Notes: generated by a model not told the origin, from the letters alone. A stretch of 64,000 nt of DNA from Planctomycetota bacterium (GCA_016716265.1 JADJWQ010000006.1:3189501-3253500), one strand, 5' to 3'. Counted from the first letter of the stretch, positions 33,922 through 43,413 are shown. Translations and numbers: made by a program.

Positions 33922-34983
33922 TCATTGGAGCGCGGGAACGAGCCACAGCCCGTTCGACATCGCGAGCCCGCCGTTCGGCGAGTTCGGATCGAGCACCGCC
34001 CATTGCGCATAGAACCAAGCCCCGAGATACCCGGTGTTCGCCGGCATCGGGAACGGGAACAGCGCGAGTCCCGCACCTGGCCCGCCGCCCACCGTCATCA
34101 GCCGCGCGCTCGCGAGCGGCTCGGCGAGCACGCTGCAGCCCGGAGCGCCGATGATCCCGAGCGCGTACGGCAGCGAGAACGAACCCCAAGTCGTGTTGCT
34201 GCCACCGATGAAGAAAACCGCCGGGCGCTGCGACGAGCAGTTTCTCAGCTCGAACGTGTAGGCGCCGTTGCCCGGAATCGGGAGGCCACCGGAGACCGTC
34301 GCTGACGGCACGAAACCACCCTCGCCAGCGCAGCCGGTGCCGTACTGAACCGTGATCGCCTCGTTGTAGAAGAACCGCGTCGTGATTCCCGCGGCCTGCG
34401 GCCCGAACGCGGCGAACGCTGAGTTCGGATCGTTGACCGTGTAGAGCCGCAGCAATCGGTTCTGTGTGACCGGGTGGAACTCCAGGTCGTAGGCGAACGC
34501 GACGTTGCTGTTGCCGTTGTCGTAGATGCGTAGATCGAGCGCGACTCCCGACTGGCCGTCCCACACGAACTCGTTCACGAAGTTGATCCGCACCGGATAC
34601 GAGCCGGGCGTCGCGGCGCTCGTGTTGACCCGGGCGCGCGGGAACACCACGGTGCGCCCGCTCGTGAAGTTCCCCTCGAAGCTGCCCGACGCCTGGAAGG
34701 GCAGCGAGTTGCCCATCGTGACCTCGAGTTCGATGGTCCGCCCGGCCTGCCCACCGGCGTTCGGCGCGGCGCGGAACGCGAAGCCCGTGATGCGGATCGG
34801 CTTGGTCTGCACGGCCGTGAACTCGCTGGCCGCGTACCACTGCATGTAGCGGAGCCGCGGGCTGCCGATCGGGATGTTGTTCCCCTGCGGATTGAACGGC
34901 ACGGACGGCGAATCGATCGTGCCCTGCGCGGCCAGGGAGCCGAGCAGCGCGACGATCGCGAGGGTGGGGTAGCGGAGGTTCAT
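33922..34983 (-). CDS. Secreted protein with C-terminal GTGC module
   Basis: 353 residues from ATG 34983-34981 (MNLRYPTLAIVALLGSLAAQ as signal peptide). The upstream in-frame extension is arginine-rich and not plausible. The middle part (about 25-200) is beta-rich with VPFNPQGNNIPIGSPRLRYM, ITGFAFRAAPNAGGQAGRTI and VALDLRIYDNGNSNVAFAYD. From about residue 208 the shared module starts with VQYGTGCAGEGGFVPSATVS and contains FELRNCSSQRPAVFFIGGSN, SLPYALGIIGAPGC and PFPMPANTGYLGAWFYAQWA. Precise function is unknown. It ends 24 nt from the convergent TPR-like gene with no obvious terminator. Confidence 0.82.
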   Translation of the reverse strand: MNLRYPTLAIVALLGSLAAQGTIDSPSVPFNPQGNNIPIGSPRLRYMQWYAASEFTAVQTKPIRITGFAFRAAPNAGGQAGRTIELEVTMGNSLPFQASGSFEGNFTSGRTVVFPRARVNTSAATPGSYPVRINFVNEFVWDGQSGVALDLRIYDNGNSNVAFAYDLEFHPVTQNRLLRLYTVNDPNSAFAAFGPQAAGITTRFFYNEAITVQYGTGCAGEGGFVPSATVSGGLPIPGNGAYTFELRNCSSQRPAVFFIGGSNTTWGSFSLPYALGIIGAPGCSVLAEPLASARLMTVGGGPGAGLALFPFPMPANTGYLGAWFYAQWAVLDPNSPNGGLAMSNGLWLVPALQ

Positions 34984-35047
34984 CGGACTGGTCCGTCGAC
35001 GGAGTTGCGGACGCCGGACGACGACCACGGTCGAGGGGGCTCGGAGC

Positions 35048-35053
35048 AGTGTA
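35048..35053 (-). promoter_or_regulatory. Possible -10 hexamer TACACT
   Basis: TACACT on the minus strand, 64 nt before the start of the 33922-34983 gene, in a 197-nt gap that shows no other feature. Confidence 0.35.
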
Positions 35054-35180
35054 CCCCCGGCCCGGGCCCCCGGGACGGCGGCGTGGGGCGCTGCACGGCG
35101 GCCGGCAGCTTCGCGGTCCGTAGTCCGGCGACGCGCGCGAGCAACGCGACCGGCACCGCGCGTGCCGGCGCGCGCGGCGT

Positions 35181-36722
35181 TCAGCGGAACAGGAACTCGG
35201 TCGTGTTGTCGACGCCGGCGGAACCGCTGCTGCCACCGAGCGCGCAGATCTGCCCGGTCGGCGTGCGGTAGTGGCCGAACGCCGCGCGCGGCCGCGTCAT
35301 CGTCGGGCCGGGCGACCACCGGCCGGTGGTCGCGTCGTAGATCTCCGTCGAGTCGAGCGGGATCGGCGCGTAGAGCGAGCCGTCCGACCCGCCGATGTGC
35401 AGGAAGCGGCCGCCGCCGAGCGGGTAGGCCACGTGGAGCCCGCGCCGCTGAGCCATCGACGCCGCGGCCGCGCACGTGTTGGACGCCTCGTCGTAGATCT
35501 CGGCGCTCGTGGTGGTCGTCCCCCACTGCGTCAGGGAGATCGTCGCCACGCCGCCAGCGAGCAGCCAGCGCCCGGACCCGATCTCGATCTGGGTTCCCAG
35601 CGCGCGGGCACCCGCGAGACCCGGGCCACCGCCGATCGTGTTGTTGTTCGGGTCGAACAGGTCGGTGGTCGACTGGACGACCGGCAGGTTCACGATGATC
35701 CTGCGGAACCCGATGCCCCCCGCCAGCAGCACGCGGCCATCGCCGCGGCGCAGCGCCAGATGCCCGGCGCGCGGGACGCTCAGGTTCGGACCGGGCGCCC
35801 AGGTGTTCGTCGCGGGGTCGTAGATCTCGGTCGTCGTCGTGGTCGAGAAGATCGGGTCGATCGGCGTCACCGGTGCATTGAGGTCGGTGAGGCCGCCGGA
35901 CACCAGCACGCGGCCGTCGGCGAGCAGCGTCGCCGCGTGGCCGGCGCGCTGCAGCCGCATCGGCGCGATCGCCGTCAGCTGCTCGGTCGTCGGGTCCCAG
36001 ATCTCCCCGGTCGGCGTCGGGTCATTGCGGAAGTCGACGCCGCCGAGCAGCAGCCAGCGACCGTCGGCCAACTCGGTCGCCGTGTGCAACGACCGCTCGA
36101 TCGAGAGGTCGGGGCCGGGCGAGAAGCTGTCGGTCGCAGGGTCGTAGAACTCGGTCGTCTTCTGCGCGATCTGCGCGAAGATCGCACCGGAGCCCCCGCC
36201 GGCGATCAGCGCGCGACCGTTCGATGCCGGCAGCACCGGGAAGAACGAGCGCGGGCTGGAGAACGCGACGAAGCGATCTCGCCAGGTGCCCGCCGGCCCG
36301 AACCGGATCGTGCGCGGCTCGGAGATCTGGTCGACCAGGAGCGGGTTGCCCGGCGCCGACAGCGCCTGCAGGAACAGCGGCGCGTCGATCAGGAACGGGA
36401 GGTTCGGCACCGTCAGGGACGGGGCACGGAAGAACCCGTCGCCGAGGAAGGGCCCGGCGAGCGTGACCGACAGCAGGTCGGTCCCGACCTGCAGGCTACG
36501 CGTGTCGCGCGGATCGAGCAGCAGCAGCGGCAGCGGCCCGCGGTTCGTCGACATGACGATGAAGCCGCCCGACACGAACGGCTGGCCCGGCCCGACCGCC
36601 CAGTCGATCGTGCCGGGGACGGAGCCGCCATCGACGTCGAAGCCGAGCGACTGCGCGGTGGCGCGGCACGGGAGGGCGGCGACGGCGAGCGCCAGCAGGC
36701 GCAGCGAGGTGGAGGAGCGCAT
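35181..36722 (-). CDS. Secreted Kelch-repeat protein
   Basis: 513 residues from ATG 36722-36720, which begins MRSSTSLRLLALAVAALPCR, a signal peptide ending near ATAQS. Residues 1-150 form a beta-rich N-terminal part. From about 165 there are five to six Kelch repeats of about 50-65 residues: TTEFYDPATDSFSPGPDLSI, RSLHTATELADGRWLLLGGV, TTEIYDPATNTWAPGPNLSV, RAGHLALRRGDGRVLLAGGI and STEIYDATTGRWSPGPTMTR. The last blade ends PTGQICALGGSSG. Kelch propellers bind ligands or partners; no enzyme residues are recognisable. Unlike other secreted proteins here it lacks the GxGC C-terminal module. Confidence 0.85.
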   Translation of the reverse strand: MRSSTSLRLLALAVAALPCRATAQSLGFDVDGGSVPGTIDWAVGPGQPFVSGGFIVMSTNRGPLPLLLLDPRDTRSLQVGTDLLSVTLAGPFLGDGFFRAPSLTVPNLPFLIDAPLFLQALSAPGNPLLVDQISEPRTIRFGPAGTWRDRFVAFSSPRSFFPVLPASNGRALIAGGGSGAIFAQIAQKTTEFYDPATDSFSPGPDLSIERSLHTATELADGRWLLLGGVDFRNDPTPTGEIWDPTTEQLTAIAPMRLQRAGHAATLLADGRVLVSGGLTDLNAPVTPIDPIFSTTTTTEIYDPATNTWAPGPNLSVPRAGHLALRRGDGRVLLAGGIGFRRIIVNLPVVQSTTDLFDPNNNTIGGGPGLAGARALGTQIEIGSGRWLLAGGVATISLTQWGTTTTSAEIYDEASNTCAAAASMAQRRGLHVAYPLGGGRFLHIGGSDGSLYAPIPLDSTEIYDATTGRWSPGPTMTRPRAAFGHYRTPTGQICALGGSSGSAGVDNTTEFLFR

Positions 36723-36883
36723 GGAGTTCGGAGCGAGCGGGAGAGGCTCCGCATGTTCCCCTACGCACGCCCCGCTGCGAAGCCCCGGGCGTGCATCCCC
36801 GGCGCCGCAGCCGCGGCGGCCCGACTCCCGCTGCGGCGAGGGCCGTTCCCCACCCCGCCGGCGGCCGCGGGCCGCCCGGCGAA

Positions 36884-37210
36884 TCAGACCGGACCGGCGG
36901 CGGTGCGCCCGAGCCGGCACGCGCGGCGCAGCCAGATCATCGCGCGCTCGACCTCGCGCGGGCCGCTGACCGGGATCTCCACGAACTCGCGCGCGTGCGG
37001 GTCGCCGTCGTCCGGCTGCCGCCGCGCACCTTGGATCTTCAGCGCCTCGACCACCTGCGGCGGCGCCAGCCGAACGACCACTCCCTTCTTGCCGAGGTAG
37101 GCGAAGATCTGACCGCGGACGAAGAAGCAGTCCTTGCCGTCTTCCTTCTTCCGCGTGACGTCCTTCCAGGCGCAGAGGCGCTCGACGATCGTTGCAAGTG
37201 GTCCGGACAT
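36884..37210 (-). CDS. Small YjbR/TfoX-N-like protein
   Basis: 108 residues from ATG 37210-37208 (MSGPLATIVERLCAWKDVTR). The upstream extension of the frame is low quality. The GKDCFFVRGQIFAYLGKKGV and VVRLAPPQVVEALKIQ strands resemble the FMVGGKIFA..G and lKl.P..a..L pattern of small MmcQ/YjbR or TfoX N-terminal domains, which have a beta-alpha fold that binds nucleic acid or partners. FVEIPVSGPREVERAMIWLR follows as a final helix, as in that family. The assignment is tentative. It ends 161 nt before the Kelch gene start, so it may be upstream in the same transcript. Confidence 0.6.
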   Translation of the reverse strand: MSGPLATIVERLCAWKDVTRKKEDGKDCFFVRGQIFAYLGKKGVVVRLAPPQVVEALKIQGARRQPDDGDPHAREFVEIPVSGPREVERAMIWLRRACRLGRTAAGPV

Positions 37211-37344
37211 TGGGGGCGTGAGTATACCGAGCAGCGTGCCTCGACACATCCCCGGATCGGGATGTTCCGGTCGAGCGGATCGGAGGCCCGCGGCCCGGCT
37301 GCACAGCGGGTGCACCGGGCGCGACGGGCCCGAAGGGTCGGGCG

Positions 37345-38274
37345 TCAACCGAGCCGGAGCATGTTCTTGGCGACCAGGAACATCATCGCCGGATACTCGT
37401 CGAGCCGGCGACGCAGGTAGGCGATCGCCATCGACCAGCCGATCGCGAACGGCACGTAGAGGCGCGTCGCGATACCGCGTCCGCGCAGCTCGGTCAGCAG
37501 CTTCTGGCGCGGCACGCCGTAGAGCATCTGGATCTCGAAGCGGTCCGGCCCGGCGCCGGCGCTCGGTGCCACCTCGTCGACGAAGCGACGTACGAACTCC
37601 TCGTCGTGCGTGGCGAACTCGACGAAGTGACCGCGCTCCAGCAACTTGCGGCTACAGCTCAACATCCGTTCCTTCATCGCCCGCTTGTCGGTGATCGCGA
37701 CCGACTCGGGCTCCGCGTAGATGCCGATCACCAGCCGCACGCGGATCCCGGGCGGCAGGCGGTCGAGGTCCCGCTCGGTGCGGTTCAGCCGCGTCTGCAG
37801 CACGCAGCCGACGTGCCGGTGCCCGGCGGCGTGGAGCCGGTCCAGCAGTTCGAGCGTGTGGTCGGTCCAGTGCCGGCTCTCCATGTCGAGCGTCGCGCGC
37901 AGACCGAGCTCGCCGGCGCGCGCGGCGATCCGCTCGACCGCCGCGGCGGCGCCGGCGCCCGAGCCGCCGCGGTCCAGCGGCTCGGTCGTGTAGCTCGACA
38001 GCTTCATCGACACGGTCGGGCGCGAGGCGTCGTCGGCGAACCGCTGGTCCGATGCCACCGCCTGCAGCAGCTCGAGATAGGTCTGCAGGTTCCGCTCGGC
38101 CATCGCCCGGTCCTCGATGTCCTCGGCGAGCAGATCGAGGCTGCTCGTGCATTGCCGCTCACCCCAGAGCGATGCCGCCACGTCGAGCGCCTTGGCGATC
38201 GAATCGCCTGCCACGTACGGGCGGGCGAAGACGCGGACCAGGACCGGGGGGATCAGACGGATGAGGGGGTTCAC
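37345..38274 (-). CDS. Proline dehydrogenase (PutA N-terminal-type, monofunctional)
   Basis: 309 residues from GTG 38274-38272, starting MNPLIRLIPPVLVRVFARPY, the usual N-terminus for stand-alone PRODH; the upstream frame is poor. The enzyme oxidises proline to pyrroline-5-carboxylate with FAD and reduces the membrane quinone. Seen: SMKLSSYTTE, TLDMESRHWTDHTLELLDRL, GCVLQTRLNRTERDLDRLPP, VRLVIGIYAEPES, VEFATHDEEFVRRF, FEIQMLYGVPRQKLLTELRG, and RLYVPFAIGWSMAIAYLRRR followed by LDE, the terminal RRxxE motif. No P5C dehydrogenase gene is adjacent. Confidence 0.92.
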   Translation of the reverse strand: MNPLIRLIPPVLVRVFARPYVAGDSIAKALDVAASLWGERQCTSSLDLLAEDIEDRAMAERNLQTYLELLQAVASDQRFADDASRPTVSMKLSSYTTEPLDRGGSGAGAAAAVERIAARAGELGLRATLDMESRHWTDHTLELLDRLHAAGHRHVGCVLQTRLNRTERDLDRLPPGIRVRLVIGIYAEPESVAITDKRAMKERMLSCSRKLLERGHFVEFATHDEEFVRRFVDEVAPSAGAGPDRFEIQMLYGVPRQKLLTELRGRGIATRLYVPFAIGWSMAIAYLRRRLDEYPAMMFLVAKNMLRLG

Positions 38275-38470
38275 GGAGGGGTTCGCGAGGGGACGGGAGG
38301 GCCAAGGCCACCACGGAGATGCGCCGGGCACCGGACTTACCCGATTGCACGAGACTGCGCACCGACCTGAAAGTCGAGGGGGCGACACGGGCGTCGCCCG
38401 AGGATCGCCGCGCGCCGCGGAGGCGAACGCGCGCACCCCCCCCGTTCTTCCCTCCCTCGAGATCCACACG

Positions 38471-39793
38471 ATGTTGCGAACGATTCTGCTCGCTCTCGCC
38501 GCGTTCACCGGCACGGCTATCGCCCAGACCGAGATCTGGGTCGACGCGAACCGCGGCAACGACTCCAACCCGGGCACCGCGGCCCTGCCGCTCAAGTCGA
38601 TCACCGCCGGTCTGCGGCAGGCGATCCAGGGTGACACCGTGTTCGTCAACACCGGCATCTACTCGGTGGTGGCGACGGGCGAGGTCTTCCCGCTCGAGCT
38701 CGGCAGGAACCTGACGCACGACGACGTCACGCTGATGGGCGTCGGCGATGCGCGGATCGACTACGCCGGCGCGACCGGCGGCATCATGCGCGTCGGCCTG
38801 CTCTGCGCCCGGGCACGCGTGACGAACCTCGCCTTCACGAACCAGGACAAGGTCGACTGGTGGACGGCCGCGGTCAACGTCGGCAGCTACAACGGCGCGG
38901 GCGCCTCGCCGGACGTCGAGTTCGACCGCTGCCGCTTCATCGACTGCAATCGCGGCATCGTGCTGTGGCAGGGCGTGCCGATCACCGGCTGGAAGATCCA
39001 CAACAACCTGTTCCTCAACTGCGGCAACGACGCGATCAACGAGTTCGACCTGCGGTCGGACAACGCGATCTACAACAATACGTTCGTCAACAACCCGCAG
39101 CTCGGTGTGCTGTCGGACGCCGATCTGACCGAGGTCTACAACAACGTGTTCTACGGGTTGCGCGTCGGCATCGCGTCGTCAGCGACGCCGAGCATGGCCG
39201 CGCAGCGCGTCATGTGGAACTGCTTCTTCAACAACACCGTCGACACGCAGGGGAACGCGTTCCCGACCGGCCTGCCGGCCGGCAACCTGACGGTCGACCC
39301 GTTGTTCGTGAACCTCGCCGGCAATGACGTCCACCTGCAGTCGACGAGCCCGCTGATCGACGCCGGCACCCCCAACGTGTTCGTCCGCGCCGACCTCGAC
39401 AACGTCTGTGGCATCGTCGACGGCAACATCGACGGCACGCTGCGGCCCGACATGGGCTGCTACGAGTGGACGCCGGTCGATCTGGTGTCGTCGGGCACCA
39501 GCGGCGGGACGCTGAGCTTCACCGTCTCGACGGCGCTGCCGCAGACGCAGCTCCCTGTCGGAGTCGCTCTGCTGGGTCTCGACGACGGCCTGACGCCGCT
39601 CTACGGCCTCAGCCCGATCCTGATCGCCCCGACCGCGATCCTGGTGCCCGCGTTCGTCGGCTCGATGCCGATGACCGTCAGCGGCCCGCTCGGCACGGTG
39701 CCCCCGGGCATCCGCATCATCGTGCAGGCGATGGGCTACTCGCCGACGAACAACGTGCTGGTCGGCGGCCCCGCGGACCGGATCCAGTTCTGA
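38471..39793 (+). CDS. Secreted right-handed parallel beta-helix protein
   Basis: 440 residues from ATG 38471 (MLRTILLALAAFTGTAIAQ signal peptide). After cleavage it begins TEIWVDANRGNDSNPGTAAL, the DUF1565/pectate-lyase-like start of many exported beta-helix proteins. Coils carry repeating N-x-(F/I) turns, for example IHNNLFLNCGNDAINEF, NAIYNNTFVNNPQLGVLSD and EVYNNVFYGLRVGIAS. GNDVHLQSTSPLIDAGTPN and GTLRPDMGCYEWTPVDLVSS end the helix. The last 95 residues are a beta-sandwich resembling the shared C-terminal module. No catalytic residues were identified; polysaccharide binding or cleavage is possible. Confidence 0.85.
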   Translation: MLRTILLALAAFTGTAIAQTEIWVDANRGNDSNPGTAALPLKSITAGLRQAIQGDTVFVNTGIYSVVATGEVFPLELGRNLTHDDVTLMGVGDARIDYAGATGGIMRVGLLCARARVTNLAFTNQDKVDWWTAAVNVGSYNGAGASPDVEFDRCRFIDCNRGIVLWQGVPITGWKIHNNLFLNCGNDAINEFDLRSDNAIYNNTFVNNPQLGVLSDADLTEVYNNVFYGLRVGIASSATPSMAAQRVMWNCFFNNTVDTQGNAFPTGLPAGNLTVDPLFVNLAGNDVHLQSTSPLIDAGTPNVFVRADLDNVCGIVDGNIDGTLRPDMGCYEWTPVDLVSSGTSGGTLSFTVSTALPQTQLPVGVALLGLDDGLTPLYGLSPILIAPTAILVPAFVGSMPMTVSGPLGTVPPGIRIIVQAMGYSPTNNVLVGGPADRIQF

Positions 39794-39864
39794 CCACCGG
39801 CGCGGATCGCGGTCGGTCCCGGATTCCGTGCAACGGATCGCCGCCGCCGGACGCAGACCGGACG

Positions 39865-42800
39865 ATGCCCGACGGCGGCGACGCGGCCCGTGAGTTCCTG
39901 CGCTTCCGCGCGCACGGCGATGCCGGTGCACTCGCGCGCGTGTTCGACGCGACCGCGCGCGAGCTGCTGCTGGTCGCCGAGCACCTCGCCGGCGACCCGC
40001 ACGACGCGGAGGACCTGGTCCAGACCACGTTCGTGCACGCGATGCGCGACGCCGCGCATTACGACGCACGGCGCCCGCTGCTCGCGTGGCTGTGCGGCAT
40101 CCTCGCGCACCGCGCAGCGGACCTGCACCGAAGGCGCGCGCACCGACCGGTCGCCGACCTGGACCGGGCCGAGGGTCGCCACGACCCGCATCCCGACGTC
40201 GACCCGGTCGCGCTCGCCACCGGCGCGGAGCTGCAAGACGCCGTCGCGAAGGCCATCCGCTCGCTGCCGCGCGAGCAGCGCGCGGCATTGGCGCTGCGCC
40301 TGCATCACGGACTCGGCAGCGCGGAGATCGCCCGCGCGCTGGGCCAGCCGCAGGGCACGGTGCGCAGCTGGTTGAGTCGCGGGCTCGTTCGATTGCGTGC
40401 GCTCCTGCCCCGGTCGCTCGCGGCACCCGCGCTACTCGCGATGCCGGGTGCGCCGTCGCTGGCCCGGGTACGGGAAGCCGTCCTCGCCGCAATGCCGCAC
40501 ACCGCGGCCGTGTCCGCCAGCGCCGCTCCGCTGCCGCTCGCCGTGCTCGCCATGCAGAAGACCACGCTGTTGTCGCTCGTCGCGATTGCCTTCGTCGTCG
40601 TGACCGTCTGGGTCGCCTGGCCCGCGACTCGTGCGCTCCATGGCGGATCGGAGACCGCGGCGAGCGCCGTGCTGCGACCCACCACCGCACCACGAGTCGA
40701 GCCGTCGCACGAGTCCCCGGCCGCGGACTCCGAGCGACGAACTGAAGCGCGCCTGGCGCTCGCTCCACCTGCACCTCTGCCAGGACCCGCCGAGATCCGG
40801 GGCCGTGCGCTGCGCGTCGACGCGGCGTCGCTGCCCGAACCGCCGACGTCCGCCGACTTGCGCACGGTGAGCGACTGGCGCCGGGCATCACTGGAACCGG
40901 CCCGAGCCGCGCCGTGGCCGAGATTGTCGGTCGGCTGGCTGACGCCCGCGGGCGACCGCTTCGTCCCGGTGACACGAACGGCGGCCAATGGCGACTTCCG
41001 CGTCCTGGACGACCGCCCGGAGCCGCCGCGCGCACTGCTGATCGCACGGCTCGAGGACGACGTCGCCCTGGGCGTGGAGCGCGACTGGCCGAGCGGCTGC
41101 GTCGTCGTCCGGGTTCCCCCACCGCCGAACGGTGGCCGCTGGGTGACGACCGATCTCGGCGACCTTCCGCTGCGCCCACATCTCGACGACCTCACGGTCG
41201 AGGTCCGCGATCCGTCCGGCGGAGGTGTCGAGGGCGTGTTCGTGTTCCTGGAGGCACCGCCGACCGGCCATCCGCGCCTCGAGTCCTGGGGCGGGATCGA
41301 CATGCGGACCGGAGCGGACGGCACGGCACGGTTCCACGGCCTCGCGCCGGCCGGCACCTGGCTCGTCCAGCTTCGCGATCTGCCAACCGGGCTGGTGTTC
41401 GCGGGCGGCGACAAGGCGCTGACGCGCCTCGTACGGTTCGCACCGGACGCCCCCCGCTTCCGCACGACGCTGCAGCTCGCGGCCGACGACCACACGATCC
41501 GCGGCCGCGTCGTCGACGAGAGCGGCGCGCCGATCGAGGGCGTCCGCATCGAGGGCTTCCTCGGCAATGACCAGCAGGGCGTCGCCACGGACGCGTTCGG
41601 ACGCTTCGAATTCAGTGGGGAGCCCGGCGCCGTGCTCACTCAGTGCGCGGTCCCCCCGCGCGTGCCGGGCGTGCGCCGGCCGGCCAACCTCGGCTACGAG
41701 CCATGGCGTGCGGCAGGGCCGATCCCGATGGGCACGGCGGACCTGGAGATCGTACTGCGCGAGCGCGGGCGATTGCACCTCGAGGTCGTCTCGGCGGACG
41801 GCGCGCCGGTCGACCGGTTCGGCCATCGCGACGTCGCATTGCGCCCCGAGCCGGGCGGGCACTCCTCGTTCGCCTGGGCGGAGATCGCCCGCGCGCCGGC
41901 CGAGCACGCGCGGGGTCGCGTCGAGCTGAGCGTCTTGCGCGGCGAACACTGGCTGCTCGTGTCACCGGGCGACGCGGCGCGCCACGCCCCGGCGGGCTAC
42001 CTGCGCTACACGATGCCCGAGAGCGGTACGCTGTCGCTGCGCGTCGCGCTGCCCGACGCGAGCGCGCGCACGGTGACAGTCGTCGGCACGGACGGCACTG
42101 CGGTCGCCGGCTCGAGGGTCGAGCTGATCGTGCACTACGGAGCGGACCTGACGTCCACGGCGGGCGACCCGCTGCGCGGACCGATCGCGCTCGACGGCGC
42201 ATTACAGGCCTCGCACTTCGGCCGGCCGCGCCTCGCGGCGACCGCGACGACCGACGCCGCCGGCCGCTGCGCGCTCGTCTGGCGCGCCGACGGCGGCGAC
42301 CGGCTGAGCCTGCGCGTGCGTGGCGCACATCCCGAGGCGCACCTGCACGACCTCGCGTGGCACCCCGGTGAGCCGCTGGTCGTCACCGTGCCCCGCGGTC
42401 CCATGCAGCGCGGCCGCGTCGTTCCGGACGACGTGCTCGATCGCCTCGCGGAGACGCGCGATTCCGGCACCGGGCGCATCGGGAGCGCGGCAGCGACCGG
42501 CCCGGCCGCACGCCCGCGCCTGACGCTGACCCTGACGAGCGAGTCGCTCGGGCCCGATGGCGAGCCGTGGCGGCTCGGCACCGCGACCGAGCCGCTCCGG
42601 ATCGGGGACGATGGCCGCTTCGAGATCCCGTCGCTCCCCGCGGGCCGCTGGCTCGTCGCGGCGGAGCTCGAGGGGCGGCCCGGGGCCCGCGTGCTGCTGA
42701 CCACCTGGGACGTGCCGGCCGACGGACCGCGCGCGGAGTGCGTCGAGCTGGACCTGTCGCCGCTGCTCCCGAGCCGCGTCGTGGCCACGCTGCACCACGA

Positions 42801-43047
42801 CCTCGGCGGCGACGCGCGCCTTCTGCGCGTCGAGCTGCGGTACGGCAACTGGTCGGAGGTCGTCGATCCGGGCGGCCGCGAGCTCGACCTGCAGGGGGTG
42901 CCGCCGGGCGAGCTCCGCTTCGCGGCCGTGGCCGAGCTGCCCGGCGGCATCCGCCTGCAGCTCCACGATCCCGAGCCGCTCCAGGTGCGCCCCGGTGCGG
43001 CCCTGCTCCGGCACGCCGTCCGGCTGGCGCGCGACGGGCCGCGCTGA
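39865..43047 (+). CDS. ECF sigma factor fused through a membrane helix to a large extracytoplasmic carboxypeptidase-regulatory-like region
   Basis: 1060 residues from ATG 39865 (MPDGGDAAREFLRFRAHGDA). Region sigma2 lies at about 20-92 (HDAEDLVQTTFVHAMRDAAH, LLAWLCGILAHRAADLHRR), and sigma4 at about 122-182 (LPREQRAALALRLHHGLGSA, EIARALGQPQGTVRSWLSRG). One strong transmembrane helix is at about 233-253 (TTLLSLVAIAFVVVTVWVAW). Residues about 255-1060 would be outside the cytoplasm, with beta-sandwich repeats such as IRGRVVDESGAPIEGVRIEG at about 540 and LDLQGVPPGELRFAAVAELP near the end. By architecture it may bind core RNA polymerase while anchored and respond to an external signal, perhaps after proteolysis. 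No separate anti-sigma gene is adjacent. Related fusions are known among planctomycete ECFs. Confidence 0.88.
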   Translation: MPDGGDAAREFLRFRAHGDAGALARVFDATARELLLVAEHLAGDPHDAEDLVQTTFVHAMRDAAHYDARRPLLAWLCGILAHRAADLHRRRAHRPVADLDRAEGRHDPHPDVDPVALATGAELQDAVAKAIRSLPREQRAALALRLHHGLGSAEIARALGQPQGTVRSWLSRGLVRLRALLPRSLAAPALLAMPGAPSLARVREAVLAAMPHTAAVSASAAPLPLAVLAMQKTTLLSLVAIAFVVVTVWVAWPATRALHGGSETAASAVLRPTTAPRVEPSHESPAADSERRTEARLALAPPAPLPGPAEIRGRALRVDAASLPEPPTSADLRTVSDWRRASLEPARAAPWPRLSVGWLTPAGDRFVPVTRTAANGDFRVLDDRPEPPRALLIARLEDDVALGVERDWPSGCVVVRVPPPPNGGRWVTTDLGDLPLRPHLDDLTVEVRDPSGGGVEGVFVFLEAPPTGHPRLESWGGIDMRTGADGTARFHGLAPAGTWLVQLRDLPTGLVFAGGDKALTRLVRFAPDAPRFRTTLQLAADDHTIRGRVVDESGAPIEGVRIEGFLGNDQQGVATDAFGRFEFSGEPGAVLTQCAVPPRVPGVRRPANLGYEPWRAAGPIPMGTADLEIVLRERGRLHLEVVSADGAPVDRFGHRDVALRPEPGGHSSFAWAEIARAPAEHARGRVELSVLRGEHWLLVSPGDAARHAPAGYLRYTMPESGTLSLRVALPDASARTVTVVGTDGTAVAGSRVELIVHYGADLTSTAGDPLRGPIALDGALQASHFGRPRLAATATTDAAGRCALVWRADGGDRLSLRVRGAHPEAHLHDLAWHPGEPLVVTVPRGPMQRGRVVPDDVLDRLAETRDSGTGRIGSAAATGPAARPRLTLTLTSESLGPDGEPWRLGTATEPLRIGDDGRFEIPSLPAGRWLVAAELEGRPGARVLLTTWDVPADGPRAECVELDLSPLLPSRVVATLHHDLGGDARLLRVELRYGNWSEVVDPGGRELDLQGVPPGELRFAAVAELPGGIRLQLHDPEPLQVRPGAALLRHAVRLARDGPR

Positions 43048-43090
43048 CGCGCCCCGGCGCTGCGGCCCCGGCGACGGCACGATCCGCCGC

Positions 43091-43234
43091 TCAGCGGCCG
43101 GCGGTCGCCGCCGGCGGGACGCGCTGGCCCACGCCGTCGACGGACAGGTGGGCCCAGTGGAAGCTCAACGCGAGCAGGAGGACGAGCCCGAGCCCCTCCG
43201 CGAGCAGGATCAACAGCTTCTTGATGGTGTGCAT
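43091..43234 (-). CDS. 47-residue single-span membrane peptide
   Basis: ATG 43234-43232 to TGA 43093-43091. The sequence is MHTIKKLLILLAEGLGLVLL with the hydrophobic segment at about 7-26, then LALSFHWAHLSVDGVGQRVP and a short tail ending TAGR. A GGAG about 11 nt upstream could be its ribosome binding site. It is convergent with the sigma-fusion gene 43 nt away. Its features look non-random (basic N-terminus, a single hydrophobic helix), but it is small, so the call is moderate. Function is unknown. Confidence 0.5.
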   Translation of the reverse strand: MHTIKKLLILLAEGLGLVLLLALSFHWAHLSVDGVGQRVPPAATAGR

Positions 43235-43413
43235 GCCTTCGGCTCCGCCCTGGCGGGCCGAATCATGAAGACTCGATCAAGATTCCGTAAGGCAGTCGCG
43301 AAGAGATCTTGGACTTCTCGTGCAAGCCACTTTTTGGCAGCGACTTCCGGCGAACGCCGGAACTGGCGACGGGATCCGGTACCGTCGCCGCGCCCCGCAC
43401 GCCTCGCGCACTC

